Positions 16,925-26,781 of a stretch of DNA of 64,000 nt are shown here, one piece after another. The stretch lies in NCBI RefSeq assembly GCF_003865345.1, contig NZ_RMVE01000005.1, positions 186,001 to 250,000 on the forward strand, given 5' to 3'. The position numbers were made by a program, and so were the translations under genes. The notes beneath the pieces are model-generated. The model was not told the DNA's origin. It did no database searches and saw only the letters and a program-made list of their open reading frames with translations. Position 1 is the stretch's first letter; each line of letters opens with the position of its first letter. The stretch is from Nonlabens xiamenensis (GTDB lineage Bacteria; Bacteroidota; Bacteroidia; Flavobacteriales; Flavobacteriaceae).

Positions 16925-19900
16925 ATGACTATAAATTTACACTTGAACCGTTTTTCAATTTTCTTCTTGGCCTGTATGACAGGTATAATTTCGTTTGCTC
17001 AGGTTACCATCTATAATGCAAATTTTTCTAATACCGCAGGTGACAACGCATGGACAACTTCTCACACCCGAGGATCAAATTGGTTGATAGGTCAAACTGC
17101 TTATCATACTGGTAATAGCAGTGGTGATTATTTATTTACATCTAAGTCTAGTGGAAGATATCAGCGTAACACGCTCTCGGCAGTTATAAGTCCTACCATT
17201 GATCTTACAGGATATGAGCGTATGACTTTTTCCATCGATTTGGATCATGAAATTCGCAATGCATATGATGGCTTTAATATTGCATTTTCCAATGACAATG
17301 GAGTTACCTGGTATACATTAGGTAAACAGAATGATGAGGCTACAAATTGGTATAATACAGGCCAATTGACAGGTACAACGGCCATGGGTTTCGGGAATTG
17401 GTCGTATGATAGAAATTGGTACACCGCCAGTATTGATTTGCCCTCTCAGGGATTTGATGATAGATCAGGTATTCGATTCAAGGTTGAATTTTATTCAAAT
17501 GATTCTAACACCAATGATGTAGGAGTAGCTTTTGATAATGTGGTTATTACTGGATACCCTAAGGTAACTAAAGTTTATCCTGACTGTGGTTTAGGTATTG
17601 GTCAAAATCTCGAACTCTGGTTAAATACACGTACACTCACCGGATTGAGCGATGGAGATCCTATTGATATGTGGGCTAATATTTCTTCCATCGGAAACCC
17701 AACAATTGATACTGGAGCCACCAGTGCCATAGCTAGCGGTACTGATCGTCCTATCTATTATGACAATCCTACAAACAATGTAAACTTTAATCCTGTGGTT
17801 TCATTTGATGGTACAAAATCTATGTTTGGAAAGTCTGGATTTTATAACCGAGACATTTTTATCGTAATCAATCCTACCTTAACCATTAGCGCATCTAGGC
17901 CAACTGAAGATGTATTTTTGGGTGATGACTATACGACTGTCGCTGGATCGCAGGATGTGACTGGAATATCCATTAATGATACTTCCGCGAGATACGGTCC
18001 ATATCCTGATATCGCTGCTTATAATCAAGGTTCTCAGACTGCCTATGGTCGTGCCATCATACATCCAACACTGGTATATGATCGACCTGTTATTTTCAAT
18101 GCAAGATTGAATGCAGCAGGTGATGGTATGGATTTGTACCTGGATGGTGTTGACCTTGGACTTACCTTAGATCCTAGCTTGATGCAGGAAGCTAATGCTT
18201 CTACCTTTACTGATATTCTCAATTCGAGATACTGGTTGGGGAGATCAGAATATTTTGGTTCTAGTTTTACTGGAGATATCATGGAGATCATGTCCTTTTC
18301 TGAGCGTAAATCAAATGCTGATCGCACACGTTTAGAATCTTATCTTGCCGTAAAATACGGGATTACCCTTGGATTGTTCCCAGTACCTGCCTTAAGTCTA
18401 CCTCACGTACCGGGTACGTATTATGATTCTGATGCCAATCCACTTTGGAATGCTGTAACGGATAACGGATTTACTTATAATGTAGCTGGAATTGGTTACG
18501 ATGACTGTTCATTATTGAACCAGAAACAAGCCAAAAGCGTTGATCCGTTCACATTTATTACAGTAGGATTAGGTGATATTTATGATACCAATAGTGCCAA
18601 CCCCAACAGCTTTCAAGACAGTGGTGACTTCCTGATGTGGGGTAGTACGTTATCTACCTTGACCGCCTTACCAAATCCATTAGAGGTCACTTTAGGTCCA
18701 AGTCTAGTGACCACCTTTACTGAGGTTACTGAACGTACCTGGAAATTCAAAGAAATTTCTCAAGTAGGTAACGATATTCCAGAAGTTAAACTTTCTGTTT
18801 CTACTGCTGGGTTGAGTTCGCTACCAGCCTTGGTCGGTAACGATGCCTATGTGATGATCGTGGCTGACGATGAAAACTTTACCACGGGAATTGAAACCGT
18901 ATTTTTAAAAACTGTTGGTACCAATCAAGAGGCTTATTTTGATTTTGATGGGACTAAATTTGTCAAGTTTGGTGTAGCCCATGAAGTCATTGCCTCAAAA
19001 GATATTGATTTTGATGGGACTAATGATTATGTCGCTATTAATGACGAAATCGAATTTGCTGGAGACTATTCTGTTTCTGCATGGATCAATATTGAAGGCA
19101 ATAACAGCACAAATACCAACAGAACCATTGTAAGTAATCGCGGAGGTGCCAACGATGGTTTCCAATTCTATATTGACGCTACCAATAATGTAGTGATGCA
19201 ACACAATAACACGGATGCATTGATTAGTAATACTTCATTATCTAACGATGTGTGGCGTTATGTCACTTTTACTTATGATGCTTCTTCTGGCGAGGGGGCA
19301 ATGTATATAGATGGCGTTCTGGACCGAACCAGCACTATGCCTAATCCCATACTCAACGACGAGAGCTTCTGTATTGGTTCCAGATTTGTTGATAAAACCA
19401 ATATTACGGACAACTTCCGTGGTCATCTGGATGAGATCCGACTCTTTAATACTGTGCTTACGGTACCTCAAATCCGATTCATGATGAATCAGGAATTGAA
19501 CAAGGTGGGAGTCTCAGGTATTGCAGGAGCAGTGATCCCGCAATCCGTTACAAAAAACGATATTTCTGCATTAGATTGGACCAATCTGGAAGCTTATTTT
19601 AATATGAATACCTATATAGGTACGCATTTGAATGACGCTTCAGGAAATGGCCACCGTGGTAGTTTGATCCAGCCGGATAACTTTAATATTCAAGAGCAGA
19701 CAGCACCACTGCCTTATGTAAGTCAAGCCGATGGCGATTGGAATACTGCTGGTGCATGGAAAGATGGTACTCAAATGTTTGTTCCAGGTTCAGTTAGAAA
19801 TATTAACGGCACCAATTATGATATTGACTGGAATATTGCTGTAATCGAAGATGAAGTTATCGTCGATGACAAAAATCATACTTTGTTAGGTCTAGAAGTT

Positions 19901-21571
19901 GTAAATGGAGCCTTGCTGAATGTAGGCGGAGACATAGGAATCACCGTGACTCATAGCTTGCACCTGGATGGAACCATAGATTTGAAGGGAGAAAGCCAAT
20001 TGGTGCAGAATGAAGACAGTGACCTTATTTCTTCTACTACTGGAAATATTGAAGTTGACCAACAGGGAACTTCAGATTTATATAACTATAATTATTGGTC
20101 ATCACCCGTAAGCATAGTCAGTAATTCAACCAATAATAATGGTTTCAGTGTTCGCGAGGTTCTTAAAGATGGAACAGATGTAGATAATGTCAGGGATCTT
20201 AACTTTACGGCCTATGGCGTGTATAATGGAGCTCCAGGAAATGCATCAAACGCAGCTACAGTATCTAGCCGATGGATCTATACCTATGGTAACCTGCTCA
20301 GTGGAAGTTATGCCAACTGGGAATATTCAGGTCCTGATGGTTTCCATTCACCCGCAGAAGGATGGACGATGAAGGGTACAGGCGCCAGTACAACAGAACA
20401 GAATTATACCTTTGTTGGTAAGCCAAACAATGGAGATATTTCGTTACCGATTGATGATGGTAATGACTACCTCACCGGTAACCCTTATCCAAGTGCACTG
20501 GACATTCACCAATTTATCAGTGATAATCCAGACCTTGATGGAACACTATATTTCTGGGAACATTGGGGTGGTAACTCACACGTCTATCGTGAGTATCAGG
20601 GAGGCTATGCTACTTATAACCTGTCTGGAGGTTTGGGTAACGCTACCATCGGAACTTCTCACCCAGATGTCAATCAAGGCGGTATTGCTACCAAAGTACC
20701 AGGTCGATATGTGCCTGTAGGTCAAGGATTCTTTGTTGTCGGAATCTATGATGGTGGAAGTATTAACTTCAACAATTCTCAACGAATCTTTGAAAAAGAA
20801 TCTGGCGGTCAGAGTTTATTTGTCAGAGCACCAGGAAGTACTGGGCAGGTGAGTGCTTATGATTTGATCAACACACCTCAGGACCCACGTAGGAAAATCC
20901 GATTAGGCTTTGATTCGCCTAGTGTGATTCACAGACAACTACTAGTAACTGAAGATATTGCAGCTACCACTGGTGTGGACAGAGGATATGATGCCTTATT
21001 GTTGGATGAGAACAGGGATGACATGTCTTGGGATATCAGTGGAGAGAAATATGCTATACAAGGAATCGACCAGATCGATGCCTACACTGAGCTACCACTT
21101 ATTATCAAAATGGGCAGCAACGGCAGCTTTGATATCAAATTGGATGGCTTGTCCAATGTGGATAACACACAGAAAATCTTTTTGAAAGATGCTGTCTTGA
21201 ACACTTATACCGATTTAATGCAGGGAACTTATACTAGTCCGCAATTGACGCCAGGAAGATATCAAGGTAGGTTCTCCATCGTATTTGATAACCCTTCTAC
21301 CTTGGGAACTGGAGATGAGTTGATTGACGAAAATAGTCTCATCGTATTTACTCCGGCAGATACAGACGAAATACGCATCAGAACTACGAATGAAGTTCGC
21401 ATCGAACAAGTAAGTCTGTACAATATGCTGGGCCAACTGGTACAGTCGTGGGATGTAACAGAGCAGGCAGGTACCATCATTGTGGATGCCTATGGCGTCG
21501 CTTCTGGAAACTACATTGTCATAATGCAGGCCGGATCCGATACCTACACCCGTAAGATCATTATGGATTAA
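16925..21571 (+). CDS. Large secreted LamG-domain protein with T9SS type A sorting domain
   Basis: A 1548-residue exported protein. The ATG at 16925 gives a clean signal peptide (MTINLHLNRFSIFFLACMTG..FAQ); the reading frame extends upstream but without signal character. The N-terminal ~200 residues look like a jelly-roll, followed by a region with YLAVKYGITLG seen in flavobacterial surface proteins. A concanavalin/LamG domain lies at about 690-860 (IDFDGTNDYVAI, VSAWINIEGN, GHLDEIRLFNTVLT). The final ~75 residues (VSLYNMLGQLVQSW, ASGNYIVIMQAGSDTYTRKIIMD) form a type A CTD that directs export by the type IX system. Substrate unknown. It is monocistronic with a good terminator. Confidence 0.9.
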   Translation: MTINLHLNRFSIFFLACMTGIISFAQVTIYNANFSNTAGDNAWTTSHTRGSNWLIGQTAYHTGNSSGDYLFTSKSSGRYQRNTLSAVISPTIDLTGYERMTFSIDLDHEIRNAYDGFNIAFSNDNGVTWYTLGKQNDEATNWYNTGQLTGTTAMGFGNWSYDRNWYTASIDLPSQGFDDRSGIRFKVEFYSNDSNTNDVGVAFDNVVITGYPKVTKVYPDCGLGIGQNLELWLNTRTLTGLSDGDPIDMWANISSIGNPTIDTGATSAIASGTDRPIYYDNPTNNVNFNPVVSFDGTKSMFGKSGFYNRDIFIVINPTLTISASRPTEDVFLGDDYTTVAGSQDVTGISINDTSARYGPYPDIAAYNQGSQTAYGRAIIHPTLVYDRPVIFNARLNAAGDGMDLYLDGVDLGLTLDPSLMQEANASTFTDILNSRYWLGRSEYFGSSFTGDIMEIMSFSERKSNADRTRLESYLAVKYGITLGLFPVPALSLPHVPGTYYDSDANPLWNAVTDNGFTYNVAGIGYDDCSLLNQKQAKSVDPFTFITVGLGDIYDTNSANPNSFQDSGDFLMWGSTLSTLTALPNPLEVTLGPSLVTTFTEVTERTWKFKEISQVGNDIPEVKLSVSTAGLSSLPALVGNDAYVMIVADDENFTTGIETVFLKTVGTNQEAYFDFDGTKFVKFGVAHEVIASKDIDFDGTNDYVAINDEIEFAGDYSVSAWINIEGNNSTNTNRTIVSNRGGANDGFQFYIDATNNVVMQHNNTDALISNTSLSNDVWRYVTFTYDASSGEGAMYIDGVLDRTSTMPNPILNDESFCIGSRFVDKTNITDNFRGHLDEIRLFNTVLTVPQIRFMMNQELNKVGVSGIAGAVIPQSVTKNDISALDWTNLEAYFNMNTYIGTHLNDASGNGHRGSLIQPDNFNIQEQTAPLPYVSQADGDWNTAGAWKDGTQMFVPGSVRNINGTNYDIDWNIAVIEDEVIVDDKNHTLLGLEVVNGALLNVGGDIGITVTHSLHLDGTIDLKGESQLVQNEDSDLISSTTGNIEVDQQGTSDLYNYNYWSSPVSIVSNSTNNNGFSVREVLKDGTDVDNVRDLNFTAYGVYNGAPGNASNAATVSSRWIYTYGNLLSGSYANWEYSGPDGFHSPAEGWTMKGTGASTTEQNYTFVGKPNNGDISLPIDDGNDYLTGNPYPSALDIHQFISDNPDLDGTLYFWEHWGGNSHVYREYQGGYATYNLSGGLGNATIGTSHPDVNQGGIATKVPGRYVPVGQGFFVVGIYDGGSINFNNSQRIFEKESGGQSLFVRAPGSTGQVSAYDLINTPQDPRRKIRLGFDSPSVIHRQLLVTEDIAATTGVDRGYDALLLDENRDDMSWDISGEKYAIQGIDQIDAYTELPLIIKMGSNGSFDIKLDGLSNVDNTQKIFLKDAVLNTYTDLMQGTYTSPQLTPGRYQGRFSIVFDNPSTLGTGDELIDENSLIVFTPADTDEIRIRTTNEVRIEQVSLYNMLGQLVQSWDVTEQAGTIIVDAYGVASGNYIVIMQAGSDTYTRKIIMD

Positions 21572-21593
21572 ATAAAATTGATCCAAAACCTTT

Positions 21594-21626
21594 AAAACCA
21601 CTGTCAGTAACGACAGTGGTTTTTTT
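21594..21626 (+). terminator. Terminator of the LamG T9SS gene
   Basis: Twelve-bp stem AAAACCACTGTC/GACAGTGGTTTT, six-base loop, followed by Ts, 22 bases after the stop codon. Confidence 0.9.
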
Positions 21627-21686
21627 GTCGCCAGATATGATGCAGATGCTTAAGGCTGCACTTACCAAATCTTAATGGATGACTAT

Positions 21687-21718
21687 AAAAAAGCCCAATG
21701 GACTTAACCATTGGGTTT
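21687..21718 (-). terminator. Terminator of lysA
   Basis: On the minus strand an approximately 11-bp stem around ACCCAATGG/CCATTGGGC with a six-base loop, followed by six Ts; 24 bases after the lysA stop. Confidence 0.8.
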
Positions 21719-21742
21719 ATATATTCAGTTTCGGCATTACAA

Positions 21743-22966
21743 CTAAGCAGGCATTGCGATTTCCAATTCTACTTCTTTTTGACCTCTCAGGATATCTTTC
21801 ATAGTTTCTCTTTCTCTGATCAGGTGTGCTTCTCCCTGGTACCAGAGCACTTCTGCCGGACGATACCTGGAGTTGTAATTACTGGCCATCGAAAAGCAAT
21901 AAGCTCCTGCGTTGGAAAAAGCTAGAATGTCACCTTCTGTAATCTCGGCAATTTGACGGTTGTTAGCAAAGGTGTCCGTCTCACAGATATAACCTACTAC
22001 GCTGTAAAAACGCTTTCTCCCTTCGGAGTTGGAAATATTTTCAATACCGTGATAGGAACCATATAACATTGGTCTGATCAAATGATTAAACCCAGAATCA
22101 ACTCCGGCAAAGACCGTAGAAGTGGTTTGCTTCACCACATTAACTTGAGCAAGGAAGTAACCCGCCTCGCTCACCAAGAACTTACCAGGCTCAAAAGCCA
22201 TAGTGATATCTCTCCCGTAATCTTTGCAGAACTTGTTGAATCGATCGCTTAACTGATCTCCCAGATCTTCAATGTCTGTAGCCACATCTCCTTCTTTGTA
22301 GGCAACCTTAAATCCGCTACCGAAGTCTATAAATTCCAGATCCTTGAACTTGGCCGCGGTTTCAAATAGGATCTCCGTAGCATACAGAAATACCCCAATG
22401 TCCAAGATATCACTCCCAGTATGCATATGCACACCATTGACCCGCATTCCTGTATTCTCCACAATACGTAAAATGTGGGGAATCTGGTGAATGGAAATAC
22501 CAAATTTACTATCGATATGGCCTACAGAAATGTTAGCATTTCCACCAGCCATCACATGCGGATTGATACGCACGCAGACCGGTATTTCAGGATGCTTGGA
22601 TCCAAATTGTTCTAAAATAGAGAGATTATCAATATTGATTTGAACACCTTTGGTAGCTACTTTTTCAATTTCCTCCAAAGACACACCATTGGGTGTAAAG
22701 ATGATCTTTTTGGGATCTACTCCCGCAGCCAGACCCAATTCAACCTCCTGTAGACTCACGGTATCGAGTCCAGCGCCTAGCTGTTTAAACAGTTTCAAGA
22801 TGGACAGGTTGGAAAGTGCTTTTACAGCATAATGGATGCGCAGGTTTTTCGCTTTCGCGAAAGCGGATACCAGACGTTCATACTGCGACACAATGGTCTC
22901 TCCATTGTAGACATAGACCGGACTACCGTGTTCCTGGGCTATGTTCAATAAATCTTGATTGTTCAT
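21743..22966 (-). CDS. lysA: Diaminopimelate decarboxylase
   Basis: It makes L-lysine from meso-diaminopimelate. At 407 residues it is a normal alanine-racemase-fold PLP enzyme. The PLP-binding lysine is Lys49 in RIHYAVKALSN; GVHMHTGSDI, FIDFGSGFKV and the C-terminal CETDTFANNR block supply the remaining active-site residues. Residues 35-39 (AFAKA) are encoded by an exact palindrome copy ten residues before the PLP lysine; length in this segment appears unchanged compared with the usual SAFxxxKNL of the family. It belongs to the same pathway as dapB at 12.1 kb but is monocistronic. Confidence 0.95.
   Translation of the reverse strand: MNNQDLLNIAQEHGSPVYVYNGETIVSQYERLVSAFAKAKNLRIHYAVKALSNLSILKLFKQLGAGLDTVSLQEVELGLAAGVDPKKIIFTPNGVSLEEIEKVATKGVQINIDNLSILEQFGSKHPEIPVCVRINPHVMAGGNANISVGHIDSKFGISIHQIPHILRIVENTGMRVNGVHMHTGSDILDIGVFLYATEILFETAAKFKDLEFIDFGSGFKVAYKEGDVATDIEDLGDQLSDRFNKFCKDYGRDITMAFEPGKFLVSEAGYFLAQVNVVKQTTSTVFAGVDSGFNHLIRPMLYGSYHGIENISNSEGRKRFYSVVGYICETDTFANNRQIAEITEGDILAFSNAGAYCFSMASNYNSRYRPAEVLWYQGEAHLIRERETMKDILRGQKEVELEIAMPA
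22850..22865. repeat. Palindrome copy 4 (exact), within lysA
   Basis: Exact CGCTTTCGCGAAAGCG, read as Ala-Phe-Ala-Lys-Ala next to the PLP-lysine segment. Confidence 0.95.
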
Positions 22967-22984
22967 GATTAAAAATTAAGCCTA

Positions 22985-22992
22985 CAAAAGTA
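22985..22992 (-). promoter_or_regulatory. Candidate -7 box TACTTTTG for lysA
   Basis: Exact fit to TAnnTTTG on the minus strand, 18 bases before the lysA ATG; no good -33 TTG at the expected spacing. Confidence 0.35.
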
Positions 22993-23141
22993 GTAGAGCA
23001 CAGGGAAGAAATGTGAATAAAATGATAAAATTTTAGGCTACAACTATTTTGGGTAGGAATAAAGGATGTTTAATGGTGTTCAGCCGTGGTCATGAATTGT
23101 CTAAAACCAAGACAATCCATGGAAATCAACTTCTCTTTACT

Positions 23142-23149
23142 TATTTTTG
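23142..23149 (+). promoter_or_regulatory. Candidate -7 box TATTTTTG for sucC
   Basis: Exact fit to TAnnTTTG, 30 bases before the sucC ATG; -33 element not clear. Confidence 0.4.
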
Positions 23150-23179
23150 CTGTACTTAAATTGAACTTAAAGAACATTT

Positions 23180-24373
23180 ATGAACCTTCACGAATATCAA
23201 GGAAAAGAAATACTTGCGAGTTACGGTGTAACGGTACAACGAGGTAAAATAGCAACCACTCCTGAAGAGGCGGTTGAAGCGGCCAAAGCCCTGACCGAAG
23301 AAACAGGTACAGGATGGCATGTGATCAAAGCACAGGTACACGCCGGTGGCCGTGGTAAAGGAGGCGGTGTGAAACTTGCCAAAAACCTTGACGATGTGAA
23401 GTCCATTTCCAATGACATTATAGGGATGCAACTGGTAACTCCTCAAACAAGCGCAGAAGGTAAAAAAGTACATCAAGTACTGGTAGCCGAAGACGTATAT
23501 GAGCCAGGAGAAGTAGAAACGGAAGAATTCTATATGTCTGTTCTATTGGATAGAGCCCAAGGTAAAAACATGATCATGTATTCCACTGAAGGTGGGATGG
23601 ATATTGAAACCGTGGCTGAAGAAACGCCACACTTGATCTTTACCGAGACCATCGATCCAGCACACGGCCTCCAGGCATTTCAAGCCAGACGTATTGCCTT
23701 TAATTTAGGCTTGAGCGGAAAGGCTTTTAAGGAAATGACCAAATTTGTAAACGCGCTGTACAATGCTTACCTAGGATCTGATTCGGCTTTATTTGAAATT
23801 AATCCAGTATTGAAAGCCAGTGATGAGCGCATTATTGCCGTAGATTGTAAGATTACTTTGGATGAAAATGCCTTGTTCCGTCACAAAGACCTGGCTGAGC
23901 TGAGAGATACACGTGAAGAAAATCCAACTGAGGTAGAAGCCAAAGCTGTAGGGCTGAACTACGTGGATCTCGATGGTAACGTAGGTTGTATGGTAAACGG
24001 TGCTGGTTTGGCCATGGCCACCATGGATTTGATCAAACAAGCAGGTGGTGAGCCAGCCAACTTCCTGGATGTAGGAGGGACAGCCGATGCCAAACGTGTA
24101 GAAGAAGCTTTCCGCATTATTTTAAAAGATGAGGCCGTAGAAGCTATTCTTGTGAATATCTTCGGCGGAATCGTACGTTGTGACCGTGTAGCCCAAGGGA
24201 TTGTAGATGCCTACAAAAACATGGGTGATGCCATCAAAGTGCCTATTATCGTTAGACTTCAAGGAACCAATGCTGAAATCGCCAAGGAACTGATCGACAA
24301 CTCAGGTCTAGATGTGCAAAGTGCAGTTGAATTCCAAGAGGCCGCTGATAAAGTACAAGCGGTACTCGCTTAA
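23180..24373 (+). CDS. sucC: Succinyl-CoA synthetase beta subunit (ADP-forming)
   Basis: The ATP-grasp subunit of the TCA-cycle enzyme converting succinyl-CoA to succinate with nucleotide phosphorylation. It begins MNLHEYQGKEI, as the family does; AGGRGKGGGVKLAKN (about 54-68) is the nucleotide-binding loop, and GCMVNGAGLAMATMDLIKQAGGEPANFLDVGGTA the CoA-ligase domain region. Length 397 is standard. sucD is not adjacent, which is common in flavobacteria. A terminator follows. Confidence 0.97.
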   Translation: MNLHEYQGKEILASYGVTVQRGKIATTPEEAVEAAKALTEETGTGWHVIKAQVHAGGRGKGGGVKLAKNLDDVKSISNDIIGMQLVTPQTSAEGKKVHQVLVAEDVYEPGEVETEEFYMSVLLDRAQGKNMIMYSTEGGMDIETVAEETPHLIFTETIDPAHGLQAFQARRIAFNLGLSGKAFKEMTKFVNALYNAYLGSDSALFEINPVLKASDERIIAVDCKITLDENALFRHKDLAELRDTREENPTEVEAKAVGLNYVDLDGNVGCMVNGAGLAMATMDLIKQAGGEPANFLDVGGTADAKRVEEAFRIILKDEAVEAILVNIFGGIVRCDRVAQGIVDAYKNMGDAIKVPIIVRLQGTNAEIAKELIDNSGLDVQSAVEFQEAADKVQAVLA

Positions 24374-24400
24374 TCTTTATTCAATATTTAATTATAAAAA

Positions 24401-24431
24401 GATCCCCTGGCCAGACCTGGGGATTTTTTTT
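24401..24431 (+). terminator. Terminator of sucC
   Basis: Stem ATCCCC/GGGGAT extended by an inner GG/CC pairing, followed by eight Ts; 25 bases ahead of the next start codon. Confidence 0.8.
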
Positions 24432-24455
24432 ACCCTTAATTGAAATACAAGCCCG

Positions 24456-25175
24456 ATGAAATATCTTTTTTTGATGAGTGTCCTGCTCTGTGCAATGCCT
24501 CTCAACGCCCAGCAACTAACTGGCCCGGAACTTCTGGAGCAGGCAATCGCATATCACGATCCGAATGGAAGTTGGCCAACATTCATCGCTAACTTTGAAG
24601 TGACCATGACCAGTCCGGGTCGTTCAGATCGAGTGAGCCAGCTGGACATTAATCTACCAGGAGAGTCCTTTGAATTAATTGCTGTCAGAGACAGTCTGTT
24701 AACCGAATATAGAATTTCCCCCAACGATGCCTCTGTAGTCAAAATCAATTTAAAAAGCCCGGATTCAAGTATCCAAATCACCGATCAAGATCGTAAACGC
24801 ATTTTCCTTATGCGAGATTATTATACTTATCTCTATGGTTTACCGATGAAACTGAAGGATCCCGGAACCCAAATCACTGAGAAGGTTGTCAGAAGGAGCT
24901 TTAAAGGAAAAAGCTATGACGTATTGGAGGTTTCGTATGAAAAGGAAGTCGGTTCAGATCTTTGGTATTTTTATTTTGATCCTAAGTCCCATCGTATGGA
25001 AATTTATCAGTTTTTTAAACGAGACCAAGATGGCCAACCCATTCCAGATTCTGGGGAATATATCCTGTTGTCAGAGGAAAGTAAGATCGGCGGTATCAAT
25101 ATGCCGAAAATCAGAAAGTGGTACTACAATAAGAATGATGCCTTTTTGGGAACTGATTCCATCACCAGAGAATAG
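24456..25175 (+). CDS. Secreted protein, DUF6503-like
   Basis: A 239-residue exported protein with a signal peptide MKYLFLMSVLLCAMPLNAQ. The mature part starts with LLEQAIAYHDPNGSWPTF and contains repeated beta-strand segments and the pattern RKRIFLMRDYYTYLYGLPMKLKDPGT, as in a group of flavobacterial periplasmic proteins that I associate with DUF6503. The fold may resemble outer-membrane lipoprotein carriers (LolA/LolB-like). Function unknown. A lipoprotein gene and a beta-barrel gene follow on the same strand. Confidence 0.65.
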   Translation: MKYLFLMSVLLCAMPLNAQQLTGPELLEQAIAYHDPNGSWPTFIANFEVTMTSPGRSDRVSQLDINLPGESFELIAVRDSLLTEYRISPNDASVVKINLKSPDSSIQITDQDRKRIFLMRDYYTYLYGLPMKLKDPGTQITEKVVRRSFKGKSYDVLEVSYEKEVGSDLWYFYFDPKSHRMEIYQFFKRDQDGQPIPDSGEYILLSEESKIGGINMPKIRKWYYNKNDAFLGTDSITRE

Positions 25176-25243
25176 GTGATAATTTCTTAACCTTCATGTA
25201 AGCAACCTTTGGTGGAATTTGCATCTACTAAAAAACTTACCTA

Positions 25244-25936
25244 ATGATCAGATTTACTTTATTGCTTCTAATGATTTTAATTTGCTCTTGTGAAGCGCGA
25301 CTGGAGGATGATATCAGAGCAAGTTTCAGCACGCGACTGTTAGATATTAATGGCGACCCAGTCCAAGGAGCGCAAGTTACTGCAGCCAACTACAATTACG
25401 TTAGAACAATATCTGGAAGTAGGCTTCACAAATTCAGTATTGATGATGATTTTATTTTAGGTGAAGGTATCACCGACGACAATGGAGAGGTTTCTTTTTT
25501 GATGCTGGTGGATGGTGGTTGTTACATCAATTTTACTGAATCTGATCGCCTGAACAACCTATTTATTCCCAGAAGCCAACTAGAAAACAATCTCGCAGTT
25601 CAGATTCCTGAAATCAGACTCAAACAACTTGCCAATGTACAGGTAGAATTTGTCAATACCTCTGGAACTAACCAGATTTTTACCACAGATTTTAAGTTGG
25701 AATCTGTTTATTGTAATCGCGTATATATCGATGGAGAGGTTATTACAGATCCAGGTTGTGAAGAGCCTTTAAATCGATCTAATTTTTTCAATCAAAGTAC
25801 CGATGATGGCTTATTCGAATTTGAAGTCCTATTTCCATCAGTTATTGAAGTGAGCTATACCAGTCCTAGTGGAGTCGAAATGACCCAGAGTTTTGCTGTT
25901 ACCCAAACCAACCAACGTTATGAAATTCAATATTAG
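25244..25936 (+). CDS. Lipoprotein with Ig-like/carboxypeptidase-regulatory-type N-terminal domain
   Basis: A 230-residue lipoprotein. The signal MIRFTLLLLMILICSC ends in a lipobox cysteine at residue 16. The segment STRLLDINGDPVQGAQVTAANYN followed by GITDDNGEVSFLMLVDGG is the beta-sandwich pattern of carboxypeptidase regulatory-like or fibronectin-like domains. Two cysteine pairs occur later. I do not recognise a specific family. It overlaps the following beta-barrel gene by 17 bases, so the two probably form one operon and may work together at the outer membrane. Confidence 0.6.
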   Translation: MIRFTLLLLMILICSCEARLEDDIRASFSTRLLDINGDPVQGAQVTAANYNYVRTISGSRLHKFSIDDDFILGEGITDDNGEVSFLMLVDGGCYINFTESDRLNNLFIPRSQLENNLAVQIPEIRLKQLANVQVEFVNTSGTNQIFTTDFKLESVYCNRVYIDGEVITDPGCEEPLNRSNFFNQSTDDGLFEFEVLFPSVIEVSYTSPSGVEMTQSFAVTQTNQRYEIQY

Positions 25937-26708
25937 ATACCTATTGTTTCTTCTGACAATGGGTTGGGCAGTCATTAGCAACGCCCAAGTAAAGGATTCC
26001 ATTGATGTTGCAGACGAACCATTCAGGCTTGTAGCTTTCGATATATATCTTCAACGAGGATTTCCCACTGGAGATAATTTTGTGGGTAATGGTTTTGAAC
26101 CAGGTATTGGATTTGGAAGCCGCATTCAGTTTTATGTGTATAAAGATATATATGTTGGTGGTGCGTTGACGCAAGACTATTTTGATGTAAAAAACCCCGC
26201 GGCAACTGGACTTTTTGACCGCACGACAAAATTCAACGCCTATCTGTATGCTGGATATGATTATAAGCTGAATGATATATGGCGTGTTCAAGCGGACCTG
26301 GGCTATGGTTATAGCCAAAATAAAAATAGGCTCGATTCAGGCAATGGAGGAGGGAAGTTCAGGGATGCTGGAAACGTACTGCGATTGACAACAAATCTGG
26401 AATACGAGTTTACCGAAGGCGTTTCTGTAGTGCTTACCCCCAGTTATGAAAAAGTCTTTTATGACATCAGAGTGCCACAAGCCCGAGAGCAACAGTTCGC
26501 TTCAGGTGATTACCTCAATATCGGACTAGGGGTCAGGTTCAACTGGTATGATTTCAATAACCGGGAGATTAAAGCCGTTGATAAGAGTCTAGAAGAGCTC
26601 CAGTCCATGGATGAGGATGAAATGACGATCAAGGAAAAAAGAGCCTTATTTTTCCTGGAGAAAAAAGAACGTCGCCGTCAACGCCGTGAAGCCAGACGAG
26701 GAGGCTGA
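25920..26708 (+). CDS. Outer-membrane beta-barrel protein
   Basis: A 262-residue protein starting at the ATG 25920 with a signal peptide (MKFNIRYLLFLLTMGWAVISNAQ); the nine codons upstream in the same frame lack signal character. The mature sequence alternates hydrophobic and polar residues with aromatic strand ends (FKAYLYAGYDYKLN-like, VLRLTTNLEYEF, NIGLGVRFNWYDF), typical of small 8-12 strand outer-membrane barrels. An extended highly charged C-terminus (KKERRRQRREARRGG) is unusual for a barrel end and may lie in the periplasm. Function unknown. Confidence 0.65.
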   Translation: MKFNIRYLLFLLTMGWAVISNAQVKDSIDVADEPFRLVAFDIYLQRGFPTGDNFVGNGFEPGIGFGSRIQFYVYKDIYVGGALTQDYFDVKNPAATGLFDRTTKFNAYLYAGYDYKLNDIWRVQADLGYGYSQNKNRLDSGNGGGKFRDAGNVLRLTTNLEYEFTEGVSVVLTPSYEKVFYDIRVPQAREQQFASGDYLNIGLGVRFNWYDFNNREIKAVDKSLEELQSMDEDEMTIKEKRALFFLEKKERRRQRREARRGG

Positions 26709-26781
26709 CATCCATCCAAATGTATTCCTATTGGATTTTCAAACTTCGATGCTTGATATCCAAGTTGGAGCCAAAAAGGGC

